A stretch of 64,000 nt of DNA from Candidatus Parcubacteria bacterium (GTDB lineage Bacteria; Patescibacteriota; Saccharimonadia; Saccharimonadales; Saccharimonadaceae). A program made the position numbers and the translations under genes. Within the stretch, counting starts at the first letter, position 1. The number at the start of each line of letters is the position of its first letter. Below, in pieces: positions 34,900-42,949 of this stretch. The notes under the pieces are model-generated. The model was given only the letters and a program-made list of their open reading frames with translations. It searched no databases and was not told the DNA's origin. The DNA lies in NCBI GenBank assembly GCA_023432445.1, contig JAEYUP010000001.1, positions 434,001 through 498,000 on the forward strand, read 5' to 3'.

Positions 34900-35781
34900 A
34901 TGAGTGAATTGCTAATTTATGTAGCCCTAGCGCTGCTAGGGGTGTGCTTGGGTAGTTTTGCTGGAGCGACTGTCTGGCGGCTACGCGCGCATCAGCTAGT
35001 CGATGATAAAGCGAATGGCGAGAAGGTGGACAGCAGGGAGCTGAAAAAGCTTTCTAAGTTGACCAAGGGTTATTTGTTGAAGGATCGCTCACGCTGTCTC
35101 AACTGTACCTATACGCTCCGCTGGTACGACCTTATACCAGTTGTCAGCTGGCTAGCTTTAAGAGGTAAATGTCGATCGTGCCGTAAGCCGATCGGAAAAT
35201 TCGAGCTTCTTATGGAGCTCGGTGTTGGTTTGTTTTTCGTACTTTCTTATGCGCTCTGGCCGTTGGCGCTAAGTTCCGGTCTAGACGTTACGCACTTTGT
35301 ACTATGGTTGATTGCTGGGGTGGCCATGGCAATTCTTTTTGCCTACGACGCCAAGTGGTTCCTGCTTCCTGATAAGGTTTCGCTTGTGCTGGCAGTTGTC
35401 GGTGTGGTTATTGTGGCCGTATCGGCTATCAACACGCAAGATGTCTTCGCTACGATTGCTTCGGCTGTTGGGTCGGTGGCAGTGCTGAGCGGGATTTATC
35501 TTGTCATATACCATATATCAAAAGGCCGTTGGGTCGGCTTCGGCGATGTAAAGCTCGGCGTTGGCCTGGGACTTATCTTGATCGATTGGCAGCTGGCATT
35601 AATAGCGTTATTCTTCGCCAATTTAATCGGTGTCTTAATTGTGGTGCCACTTCTCATAATAGGAAAGCTAGAAAGGTCGTCTCACGTACCGTTTGGTCCA
35701 CTGCTCATGGCTGGTATGGTAACGGCTTGGTTTGTAGGTTGGCCAATTTTCAACTGGTACGTTGGTCTACTAGGGGTATAG
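34900..35781 (+). CDS. pilD: Prepilin peptidase PilD
   Basis: Membrane aspartic protease that cleaves and N-methylates prepilins. 293 aa with about seven to eight helices. The zinc-binding CLNC...CRSC loop is intact (about residues 67-92). The catalytic aspartates are in YDAKWFLLPD (about 150) and GFGDVKLGVGLG (about 213). TATTAT 7 nt before the ATG suggests a leaderless transcript, in addition to read-through from the pilin. Confidence 0.94.
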   Translation: MSELLIYVALALLGVCLGSFAGATVWRLRAHQLVDDKANGEKVDSRELKKLSKLTKGYLLKDRSRCLNCTYTLRWYDLIPVVSWLALRGKCRSCRKPIGKFELLMELGVGLFFVLSYALWPLALSSGLDVTHFVLWLIAGVAMAILFAYDAKWFLLPDKVSLVLAVVGVVIVAVSAINTQDVFATIASAVGSVAVLSGIYLVIYHISKGRWVGFGDVKLGVGLGLILIDWQLALIALFFANLIGVLIVVPLLIIGKLERSSHVPFGPLLMAGMVTAWFVGWPIFNWYVGLLGV

Positions 35782-35795
35782 TTACCCGCTTATGC

Positions 35796-35801
35796 TATAA
35801 T
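35796..35801 (+). promoter_or_regulatory. -10 box of the minor pilin operon
   Basis: TATAAT 10 nt before ATG 35812, without RBS; second transcription unit of the pilus locus. Confidence 0.6.
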
Positions 35802-35811
35802 TAGCCATAAG

Positions 35812-36627
35812 ATGGGCACAAAACTAGCAGGGTTCACGGTTATCGAGACGGTCCTTTTCATTGCGATAAGTGGACTTATGATGATCATGATGATAACCGG
35901 CACGGCCGTGACGCTTAATAACCAGCGCTACAATGACTCGGTACGCTCGTTCCAGTCGCTTGTGCAGGAGCAGTATGCTAAGTTGATTAGTACTGAAAAT
36001 GATCGGTTAGTGGACCGGCCTTGTGGCTTGGATGGAGCGGCCTTACCTCAAGAAGATACCTCATCAACTCAACAGCGCGGCCAGAGCCGCTGCGAAATAT
36101 TCGGCCGCTATATGGCCATAGAGGGAAGCGATATCACCATATTTCCAGTGTTAGTGTACCGGGTGGAATCTCAGAAACCTGCCAGCGGTAGCGATGTCGA
36201 TTTAATGAGAGATGTTGCTTACATGCAAATAGGCGTCGACACAGGCTTGGCCGAGACAGCTTCACTAGAGTGGGGGGCTGAGATTGCTTGGCCGTCGTCT
36301 GGATCGGGTGCTAGGTCGCCTACTACGCCACGCTCGGTTGCCCTGTTATTCGTCCGCTCACCGGATAGTGGTCAGGTTTATACTTTTGCTAGCGATACGG
36401 TTGTGAGTAATCCTGCCAATATGAATAGTGAAGTGATTCGAAGCATGATTGTCGCCGGCGACCTGGCGCCCGGTCAGGCCGCACAGGCACTTTGTGTTAA
36501 TTCTGGCGGTATGACATTTGCCAACATGTCATCGGTTTATGTAAACGCTTTTTCTTCTGGTCCTAGCTCTATTGAAACTAGGACAAATGATTACTTCCAG
36601 TTAATAGGATCGGACATACGATGTTAA
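35812..36627 (+). CDS. Minor pilin-like protein
   Basis: 271 aa. Leader MGTKLAG, cleavage before FTVIETVLFIAISGLMMIMM with Glu5 conserved. The remaining 230 residues are exported, with about four cysteines and no recognised domain. First of four consecutive minor pilin-like genes; overlap of 7 nt with the next. Such sets (FimU/PilV/PilW/PilX in other bacteria) form the initiation complex at the pilus tip, an assignment by context. Confidence 0.85.
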   Translation: MGTKLAGFTVIETVLFIAISGLMMIMMITGTAVTLNNQRYNDSVRSFQSLVQEQYAKLISTENDRLVDRPCGLDGAALPQEDTSSTQQRGQSRCEIFGRYMAIEGSDITIFPVLVYRVESQKPASGSDVDLMRDVAYMQIGVDTGLAETASLEWGAEIAWPSSGSGARSPTTPRSVALLFVRSPDSGQVYTFASDTVVSNPANMNSEVIRSMIVAGDLAPGQAAQALCVNSGGMTFANMSSVYVNAFSSGPSSIETRTNDYFQLIGSDIRC

Positions 36628-37271
36628 GTCGTCGCCACGAGAGAGGGGACACTATTGTTGAAGTTCTTTTTGCTGTCGCCGTGTTTGCTCTGGTGGTCAT
36701 AGGTTCGTTAACGCTAATGAATCAAGGTACCGCAACGGCTCAGAGGTCTCTCGAAAGCACCCTAGTTCGTCAGCAAATGGACGCTCAAGCTGAAACTATT
36801 AGAATGATGCACGAGTCGTATGTGGCTGTCTATCAGCCTGGACTGACGTTTAACCTGACCGACGCGCAGACCTCTCCGGCCGAGGAGTGGTATCGGATGA
36901 TTCGGTACGTTCAGACCAACAACGTAACATCATCGACTCAGTTTGGCTATTGTCCGGCCTACACGAGCGGTGATATGCCGCCGGCTGGTAGTTTTGTGGT
37001 CGACCCTCAAACAGTTAGAGTTATCACTCGCGACCGATTCCCAAATTCTATGCGGTTTCCGTCTGTTTGGGCTCAGGTCACGCGGGATAACAGTGGAGTT
37101 GTTACCGCCGAAGGGCTGTGGATCGAAGCAATCAGGTCGGGACCTAGCGCTGACCCGGCCCAGTCAGGCATTGGTTTTATTGATTTTCACATCCGAGCCT
37201 GCTGGGACTCGATAGGCATGCAAGACCCAATGCATCTAGGAACGATTGTGAGGCTATATGACCCACGTTAA
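36621..37271 (+). CDS. Minor pilin-like protein (PilV-type position)
   Basis: 216 aa. Leader MLSRRHERG followed by DTIVEVLFAVAVFALVVIGSLTLMNQG. The residue after the cleavage Gly is Asp rather than the usual Phe, while Glu5 is kept. The soluble part has three cysteines. Overlaps both neighbouring genes (7 nt and 14 nt), so all four minor pilins are probably translated from one message. Confidence 0.85.
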   Translation: MLSRRHERGDTIVEVLFAVAVFALVVIGSLTLMNQGTATAQRSLESTLVRQQMDAQAETIRMMHESYVAVYQPGLTFNLTDAQTSPAEEWYRMIRYVQTNNVTSSTQFGYCPAYTSGDMPPAGSFVVDPQTVRVITRDRFPNSMRFPSVWAQVTRDNSGVVTAEGLWIEAIRSGPSADPAQSGIGFIDFHIRACWDSIGMQDPMHLGTIVRLYDPR

Positions 37272-37998
37272 CAAACAGCGCGGTTTTACGATCGTTGAGC
37301 TTGTCTTGGCGATGTCGTTTGTGTCGGTTCTACTACTAGCTATCGCTATGACAATAATGCAAATCGGGGCGTCCTACAACAGGGGTATGACCGTAAAAGA
37401 AGTCAACCAGGCCTCACGTGCCATCTCAGAGGACTTTCGCTACAATATATCAGCTAGTCCAGCCTTTTCGCCGACCGACGGTTCGTTCTTGACCGTCAGG
37501 TCTGGCAGTATCGATGCAGGCGCTAGACTCTGTCTTGGCAATTACTCGTATATATGGAATTACGGACGAGCTTTTGAGACAGCTGGCGCAACTCTAACTG
37601 CTTACGACAGGGTGCCGGCTGGTCGAACTAACGATGTTAGGCTCGTTCGGGTGCCAGACGGGTCCAAGAGATACTGCGAAAAGCAACAAAATAGCGATTC
37701 GCCTCGATATGCCAACATTCAAACCGGTGACGAAGTCGGGGCGCAAGAACTACTGCGGGTAGGCGATCGTCGACTGGCTGTGCAGAATTTCTCGATACTT
37801 TCTACTGACTCTATGCAGGACGGCACGACCGGACAGAGGTTGTATGAAATAAAGTTTACGATTGGTTCGGGGGCGATATCTTCGATGAACTCTGATCAGA
37901 CGGCTTGTCTGTTGCCCGGAAATGTTAATGCCGACCTGGCGTACTGCGTCGTTCAACAGTTTACGCTTGTCATCAGGGCGGGGAATGGGGTTAACTAA
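37258..37998 (+). CDS. Minor pilin-like protein (PilW-type position)
   Basis: 246 aa. Leader MTHVNKQRG, then FTIVELVLAMSFVSVLLLAIAMTIMQIG with Glu5 conserved. The soluble domain has four to five cysteines (RLCLGN, RYCEKQ, ACLLPG, AYCVVQ). It overlaps the upstream gene by 14 nt. No exact family can be named. Confidence 0.85.
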   Translation: MTHVNKQRGFTIVELVLAMSFVSVLLLAIAMTIMQIGASYNRGMTVKEVNQASRAISEDFRYNISASPAFSPTDGSFLTVRSGSIDAGARLCLGNYSYIWNYGRAFETAGATLTAYDRVPAGRTNDVRLVRVPDGSKRYCEKQQNSDSPRYANIQTGDEVGAQELLRVGDRRLAVQNFSILSTDSMQDGTTGQRLYEIKFTIGSGAISSMNSDQTACLLPGNVNADLAYCVVQQFTLVIRAGNGVN

Positions 37999-38002
37999 TC
38001 GT

Positions 38003-39217
38003 ATGAAAAACATTAGCAGAATACAGAATCAGAGAGGGGCGGTTTCATTATTTGTAGTTATATTTGCTATGTTGATCATGACGGTATTAGTAGTGAGTTT
38101 TCTTCGTCTTATGATGAGCGACCAAAATCAGGCTACCAGCGCTAACTTGGCGGAGGGCGCCCGTAACTCGGCTATGGCAGGGGTGGAAGATGCCAAAAGG
38201 GCCTTGTTGAGGTATGGTGAATATTGCAAGAGTCACAGCCAAGCAGAGTGTGATGAACTGGCAACCCGTCTAGCTAGTGACACCTGTAACTTAGCGGTTC
38301 GGATAGGAGATGTTGTAGCCGATGACGCTCAGTCCGGCGGAAGTGACACTCAACCCGGTGAGATAAAGGTTCAACAAACTCAAAATAGTGGCGACGCCCT
38401 TCTAGACCAAGCTTATACCTGTGTAACCATGGAACTTAACACCGATGATTATATAGGCAGTATTGGTGTAAACTCCACCCAGATAGTTCCTTTAATCGGC
38501 ACTAGCGACTTTGATCGCGTCACTATAGAATGGTTTAGCCGAGAAGACCTAGGTGCTACTAGTTCATCAAATTTGAGCCTGCAATCAACCGCCTCGCGTG
38601 TCATGACTTCAGATTGGCCGGCGAACCGTCCGTCAGTTCTAAGGGCTCAGTTCATGCAGTTCGGTGATTCGTTTACTTTGTCCGACTTCGACAGCACGAC
38701 TAATAGTGGCGAGAGCAATGCCAACACATTGTTTTTGTATCCGACATCTAACGGTACCCAGGCACCGCAGTCCTTGACTGCCCGCGATCAAAGGAGAGCG
38801 CCGTCTCAAGAAGAATCACCATCCGATAGCTCTAGCGATACACCACTTGGGGTGCGTTGCCAGTCGAGTTTGTCTTCTGGTGGGTATGCCTGTTCGGTAA
38901 CAATAGTTCTGCCCAACCCAGTTGGGGGAGGTGATAGAACCGCCTTTCTGCGCTTGGTTCCTTATTACAATTCGACTCATTTTAGAGTAACGATGTCGGA
39001 TGGTTCAGCTAGCAACATAGTTCAGTTTGACGCCGTGCAGCCTGAAGTAGATTCCACTGGCCGTGCAAATAATGTGTTCAAAAGGATGTCCGCTAGAGTT
39101 GACCTATACAACATTGGCTCTATCGTACCAGGGGCGGCAGTCGATGTTACTGGTAGTTTTTGTAAGGACTTTTCCGTTACAGACAATCGTTACGTGGCTG
39201 GTACCTGCACACCTTAA
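38003..39217 (+). CDS. PilX-like pilus-associated protein
   Basis: 405 aa from ATG 38003, 4 nt after the preceding stop; a longer frame exists but begins inside the previous gene. N-terminus MKNISRIQNQRGAVSLFVVIFAMLIMTVLVVSFLRLMM resembles PilX_N proteins: basic, QRG, then a hydrophobic helix lacking Glu5. The exported part is Ser/Thr/Asp-rich with several cysteine pairs and a disordered SPSDSSSDT region. Its stop touches the convergent xer gene without any spacer. Confidence 0.75.
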   Translation: MKNISRIQNQRGAVSLFVVIFAMLIMTVLVVSFLRLMMSDQNQATSANLAEGARNSAMAGVEDAKRALLRYGEYCKSHSQAECDELATRLASDTCNLAVRIGDVVADDAQSGGSDTQPGEIKVQQTQNSGDALLDQAYTCVTMELNTDDYIGSIGVNSTQIVPLIGTSDFDRVTIEWFSREDLGATSSSNLSLQSTASRVMTSDWPANRPSVLRAQFMQFGDSFTLSDFDSTTNSGESNANTLFLYPTSNGTQAPQSLTARDQRRAPSQEESPSDSSSDTPLGVRCQSSLSSGGYACSVTIVLPNPVGGGDRTAFLRLVPYYNSTHFRVTMSDGSASNIVQFDAVQPEVDSTGRANNVFKRMSARVDLYNIGSIVPGAAVDVTGSFCKDFSVTDNRYVAGTCTP

Positions 39218-40153
39218 TTAGTCTGATTGACCCTCGCTATGGAATTTTTCGTAGACCTCTCGCAGGTGTTCGTCCGTGACATGTGTATATATTTGGGTGG
39301 TTGATATATTGCTGTGGCCGAGCATGTTCTGAACACTGCGCAGGTCGGCGCCGTTCATCAATAGATCGGTGGCGAAGCTGTGCCGCATGGTGTGTGGGCT
39401 GACGTGCTTGGTTATCCCAGCTAGTCTGGCATATTTATTAACCATTCGTTGGATGCTACGAGCGGTCAGTCGCCTGAAGTCGCCGCTCGTCGAAGCCTCG
39501 ACGTTTCGGCTGTAGCTGATGAAGAGAGGGGCTAAGGTATCTTGTCGTGCGTCTAGATAGCGCTCAACCCAGTCGGCCGTAGTTTGGCTTATGAAGATAG
39601 GGCGATCTTTCTGGCCCTTACCGCGCACCATAAACTCGCGTCTTTTGGTATTGATATGGTCGCGGTTTAGGTTCACCAGCTCCGAAACACGCAGGCCGCT
39701 TGAAAAAAATAGTTCAATTATGGCGCGGTCACGCAGGCCTTGTTCGCTTGTGATGTCTATTTGTTCAATTAGACGTTTAACTTCGTCATAGTGTAGGAAG
39801 GTGACTTGTTTACGGGAGACTTTGGGCAACTCAATCTTTTCTGGGCTTAACGATGCGATGTCGCGCTTCGACAGATACCCCAGGAAGCCACGAAGCGCAA
39901 TCAGGTGATAAGACTGCGTGATGGTAGCTAGTTCATCGCCGTGGTCATTGCGGTGACGGTTTAGCCAGAGGCGGTATTTGCGCACAACTTCAGCAGTAAT
40001 GTCTCCTACTGGTATGTCGCCGGTAAACTCGACGAAACGCTCGAGGTAGAAACGGTAGTTTTCGGCTGTTTTGGGCATCCGACCACCTTCGACTTCGATA
40101 TGTTCAATGAAGTCTAGTATGTAGTCGGAGATGAATTTTTGCTCCATAGCCAT
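39218..40153 (-). CDS. xerD: Tyrosine recombinase XerC/XerD
   Basis: 311 aa. N-terminal SAM-like core-binding domain (about 8-100) and catalytic domain with all active residues: Arg in FSSGLRVSELVNL, HTMRHSFATDLLMNGADLRSVQNMLGHSNISTTQIYTHV with His/Arg, His and Tyr nucleophile. Only one Xer gene is seen here, in line with single-recombinase systems; FtsK is encoded 19 kb away. No attachment sites or phage genes flank it, so a housekeeping role in dimer resolution is more likely than integration. TATGCT lies 6 nt before the ATG. Confidence 0.9.
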   Translation of the reverse strand: MAMEQKFISDYILDFIEHIEVEGGRMPKTAENYRFYLERFVEFTGDIPVGDITAEVVRKYRLWLNRHRNDHGDELATITQSYHLIALRGFLGYLSKRDIASLSPEKIELPKVSRKQVTFLHYDEVKRLIEQIDITSEQGLRDRAIIELFFSSGLRVSELVNLNRDHINTKRREFMVRGKGQKDRPIFISQTTADWVERYLDARQDTLAPLFISYSRNVEASTSGDFRRLTARSIQRMVNKYARLAGITKHVSPHTMRHSFATDLLMNGADLRSVQNMLGHSNISTTQIYTHVTDEHLREVYEKFHSEGQSD

Positions 40154-40186
40154 ATGTTAAGCATAGCCTAAAATGCACCAAGCGCA

Positions 40187-40192
40187 TACAAT
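40187..40192 (+). promoter_or_regulatory. -10 box of uppP, decides the start
   Basis: TACAAT 7 nt before ATG 40200. The alternative upstream ATG (40173) would lie before the -10 box. Confidence 0.6.
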
Positions 40193-40199
40193 AGTGGGT

Positions 40200-40988
40200 A
40201 TGGAGTGGCTTGAAGCAATTATACTTGGACTCATTCAAGGACTTACCGAGTTTATCCCGATCAGTAGTTCGGGTCACTTGGTGATCGCTCAGACTTTTTT
40301 GTCAGGCGCTTCTGACCATCTTTTCCTAGAGTTTATCAATGTCGGCACAACCTTGGCGCTTATAGTGTTCTTTCGTCGTAAAATAGCCGCGCTCTTAGGT
40401 GATGTTTTTGTCCGCAAGAACTATTTGCTAGCCCGCAACATCTTGCTGTCTGTCATTCCGGCTGGCTTGGTCGGCTTTTTACTAGCAACTTTCATAGCCG
40501 AAACACCATTCTTTAACAGCGCGGTAACGGTAGTCTTTACATTGCTGATAATTGGAGTAGTGATGATTGTGTTGGAACGCCTGCCGCGAGCGTCAGAAAT
40601 TAAAGACGGCGCGCATCTTTCTAAAGGCAGGGCACTAATGGTGGGTGTAGCCCAGATGGTCGCACTGATTCCGGGGGTGTCTCGTTCGGGTTCGACTATT
40701 ATTGCTGGCCGCTTGCTCGGGCTCAAGCCGGCCGAGGCTGCCGAGTACAGCTTTTTGGTTTCAATTCCGATAATGATAGGCGTGACAGCTAAAATATTTC
40801 TAACCGATTTTGATTATCTAGTCGCCAACGCAGGAGTATTTGTGGTGTCAAACGCAGCCGCCTTTATCAGCGGACTACTAGCGGTCGGTTTCTTGATGCG
40901 ATACCTTTCTAAGCACTCTTTAGCGGTGTTTGGTTGGTACCGAGTTGGCTTGTCGCTCGTTGTGGCAACCATTCTTTTGGTACAATAG
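40200..40988 (+). CDS. uppP: Undecaprenyl-diphosphatase UppP (BacA)
   Basis: Integral membrane phosphatase recycling the lipid carrier of peptidoglycan synthesis; overexpression gives bacitracin resistance. Motifs: IQGLTEFIPISSSGHL near the N-terminus and PGVSRSGSTIIAGRLLGL in the middle. About eight helices, 262 aa from ATG 40200. It implies that this cell makes or remodels a cell wall. Followed by ndk 26 nt later. Confidence 0.95.
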   Translation: MEWLEAIILGLIQGLTEFIPISSSGHLVIAQTFLSGASDHLFLEFINVGTTLALIVFFRRKIAALLGDVFVRKNYLLARNILLSVIPAGLVGFLLATFIAETPFFNSAVTVVFTLLIIGVVMIVLERLPRASEIKDGAHLSKGRALMVGVAQMVALIPGVSRSGSTIIAGRLLGLKPAEAAEYSFLVSIPIMIGVTAKIFLTDFDYLVANAGVFVVSNAAAFISGLLAVGFLMRYLSKHSLAVFGWYRVGLSLVVATILLVQ

Positions 40989-41014
40989 AGACAATACGAT
41001 AAAAAGGAGATGAA

Positions 41015-41518
41015 ATGGGAGACGTAGAACGTACGCTTGTACTATTTAAGCCAGATGCCGTGCAGCGCGGAGTAGTTGGCGAGATTTTAACGCGATTTGA
41101 GAAGGTTGGCCTGAAGATTATCGCTACAAAGATGATTTCACCAACTCGTGAGCAGTACTACAAGCACTACGAAGAGATTGGCAAGATGATCACTCGACGA
41201 GGTGAGGATACTTTTAACATTACACTCGACATGATGCTAAGCGGTCCAATCATCGCGATGGTGTTTGAGGGTATCGAAGCGGTTGCTTTAGTGCGCAAGC
41301 TGGTCGGGCCAACTGAGCCAAAGTCGGCTTTGCCCGGAACCATTAGGGGCGACTTTTCCCACATGAGCTTTGGCTACGGCGACAAGGAGCACAAGGGTAT
41401 TCCGAACCTAATTCACGCGTCTGGTGAGCCAGATGAAGCGGTTCAAGAGATCTCTCACTGGTTTTCTGAGGCCGAGCTTTATGATTACAGTGTGTTGAAC
41501 GAGAAGTTTACTAGGTAA
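41015..41518 (+). CDS. ndk: Nucleoside diphosphate kinase
   Basis: Balances NTP pools through a phosphohistidine. ERTLVLFKPDAVQRGVVGEIL at the N-terminus, GTIRGDFS and the active-site NLIHASGEPDEAVQEI (His near residue 138). At 167 aa it is about 25 longer than E. coli Ndk because of an insertion around residues 55-75 (ITRRGEDTFNITLDMM). AAAGGAG precedes the ATG. Structured element B follows immediately. Confidence 0.95.
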   Translation: MGDVERTLVLFKPDAVQRGVVGEILTRFEKVGLKIIATKMISPTREQYYKHYEEIGKMITRRGEDTFNITLDMMLSGPIIAMVFEGIEAVALVRKLVGPTEPKSALPGTIRGDFSHMSFGYGDKEHKGIPNLIHASGEPDEAVQEISHWFSEAELYDYSVLNEKFTR

Positions 41519-41525
41519 GAAAACT

Positions 41526-41637
41526 GTCGCTTAGCTTTCTCTCGCAGACGGCTTCGCGCCGGGTTCGATAAGGGCCTCTGCGCCTTATCTCACTCGGGCT
41601 GCAGATGTCGTGCGAAGAAAGACTGAGCGACTTTTTT
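41526..41637 (+). ncRNA. Repeated structured RNA element, copy B, ending in a T-tract
   Basis: Outer arms GTCGCTTAG (41526-41534) / CTGAGCGAC (41623-41631), CTTTCT (41535-41540) / AGAAAG (41616-41621) and TCGCA (41542-41546) / TGCGA (41611-41615) make a helix of about 20 bp, followed by TTTTTT. The core 41551-41607 is 54/57 identical to copy A although the outer arms are unrelated. In the core, CCGGGT/ACTCGG replaces CAGGGT/ACTCTG of copy A, a compensatory change. The GATAAGG/CCTTATC hairpin loop holds TCTGC, complementary to the downstream GCAGA. It lies 7 nt after ndk and before tRNA-Arg. Confidence 0.75.
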
Positions 41638-41664
41638 CTTTTATCTCTGTTAAAATAGTAGTAC

Positions 41665-41741
41665 GCCTCGGTAGCTCAACTGGATAGAGCAGATCCGTCC
41701 TAAGGATAAGGTTGTAGGTTCGACTCCTGCCCGGGGTACCA
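41665..41741 (+). tRNA. tRNA-Arg (anticodon CCT)
   Basis: Acceptor GCCTCGG pairs with CCGGGGT (41731-41737, with wobbles); D arm GCTC...GAGC; anticodon loop GTCCTAA; T arm GTAGG-TTCGACT-CCTGC; CCA encoded at 41739-41741. TAAAAT (41651-41656) is a plausible -10 box. Position 32 is G, which is unusual. Confidence 0.9.
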
Positions 41742-41802
41742 TAGATATTATTAAAACACGATCTCATCTGGCGTTAGTGCAAACTAGTGGTAGAATAGAA
41801 AC

Positions 41803-42426
41803 ATGACTAAGCGTAAACAAAATACCAAGAAGACAACCGCAAGAACAACCAAAGCTGCAAGTGCCAAAGCAGATTCTTTCAAGAAGAGATTATTAATTGG
41901 AGTTGGGCTTTTGGTTATCATTCTCGGAACTATCGCTAGCATGTCGGCGTTTGCGAAGTACCGGACGGTAGCGGAGCAGAATCAGAAGCGACTTGATCAG
42001 ATAGTGGCCGTCTACAATAGCTTGGATCTGGGTGATGATTATAAAGTGAAGTCTTCAGATGTTTTCGGCGACAAACGAGTATATGATTGGGACAGCGGAA
42101 GGAGCAAGTCTTCTGCGGTCACTTACGTTCATGCTGACACTACTCAGAATACGCTAGCAAAGCTTGACGAGAAAATAAAGGCGGCCGGTTTTATATACAT
42201 TGACGAGCCTTATCCTGGCGACCCAACCAGGACGCAGTACCACTACAAGTCCGAGGCGGGGGTCTACATTCGGCTAACTGTTTATAGCAAAGTTTACAAT
42301 GACGCTTATGAAAGTGCTTTGGCTCTTAAGACTGACAATATATCGAAGTTCCTTAAGGATGTCAGTTTTGACGCTGCTCCGTCTGAGGCTATCATCAAGG
42401 TCAACCTCGATGACAACAACGAGTAA
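41803..42426 (+). CDS. Membrane-anchored protein of unknown function
   Basis: 207 aa. Lys/Thr/Ala-rich cytoplasmic N-terminus (1-28), one membrane helix (about 30-50, LLIGVGLLVIILGTIASMSAF), and an exported domain with mixed alpha/beta character. No cysteine and no known family. TAGAAT ends 6 nt before the ATG (leaderless layout). The stop overlaps the start of the next gene by 17 nt. Confidence 0.7.
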   Translation: MTKRKQNTKKTTARTTKAASAKADSFKKRLLIGVGLLVIILGTIASMSAFAKYRTVAEQNQKRLDQIVAVYNSLDLGDDYKVKSSDVFGDKRVYDWDSGRSKSSAVTYVHADTTQNTLAKLDEKIKAAGFIYIDEPYPGDPTRTQYHYKSEAGVYIRLTVYSKVYNDAYESALALKTDNISKFLKDVSFDAAPSEAIIKVNLDDNNE

Positions 42427-42949
42427 ACCCAAGCAGCAGGCACTTGATTTTGAAGGGCAGCGCCCGAACGAGAAGTTGTTGTTTGTGTTTCGACGCCACA
42501 TCATCGCCATGAGAAAAGGGTTTTACCTACTTCTTATACCGCTGGCGATAACGGCCATCCCACCGCTTATTTGGCAGAATAATCTTGAGCTTTTTCTGCT
42601 ACCTTTGGGTGGGTTCATATTAGGGCTGATACTTTTTTTCTACCACTTTATCCTGTGGTACTTTACGGTCTACATTGTCACTACCGAGCGTATTCGTCAG
42701 GTGACGCAGAAAGGGTTCTTTGGCAAGGATGTCGTTGAGCTTCGTTTGTCCAAGATACAAAACATAAGCTATAATATACCTGGGTTTACCGGCGAAGTAT
42801 TTGGTTTTGGTACAATTGTCATCCAGACTTTCGTTGGAGATTTAGTTATCCGCTATGTCGAGCACCCCGAGAAGACCTACAATAAGTTGCAAGACGCCGT
42901 TGGTTCGGCCGTAGATACGCAAGGAGAGCATGAAAAAAGCCTTATCTAA
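42410..42949 (+). CDS. PH-domain (YdbS-like) membrane protein
   Basis: 179 aa from ATG 42410; the longer frame to the left runs inside the previous gene. Two or three close membrane helices (about 33-85, including LFLLPLGGFILGLILFFYHFILWYF) are followed by a bacterial PH-like domain: YIVTTERIRQVTQKGFFGKDVVELRLSKIQNISYNIPGFTGEVFGFGTIVIQT, the bPH2 signature. Such proteins are common in CPR genomes; the role is not known. Confidence 0.75.
   Translation: MTTTSKPKQQALDFEGQRPNEKLLFVFRRHIIAMRKGFYLLLIPLAITAIPPLIWQNNLELFLLPLGGFILGLILFFYHFILWYFTVYIVTTERIRQVTQKGFFGKDVVELRLSKIQNISYNIPGFTGEVFGFGTIVIQTFVGDLVIRYVEHPEKTYNKLQDAVGSAVDTQGEHEKSLI

Noticed and set aside
39218..40153. Phage or integron integrase
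   Set aside because: No attachment repeats, phage genes or cassette sites flank it; sequence and single-copy context fit chromosomal XerC/D.
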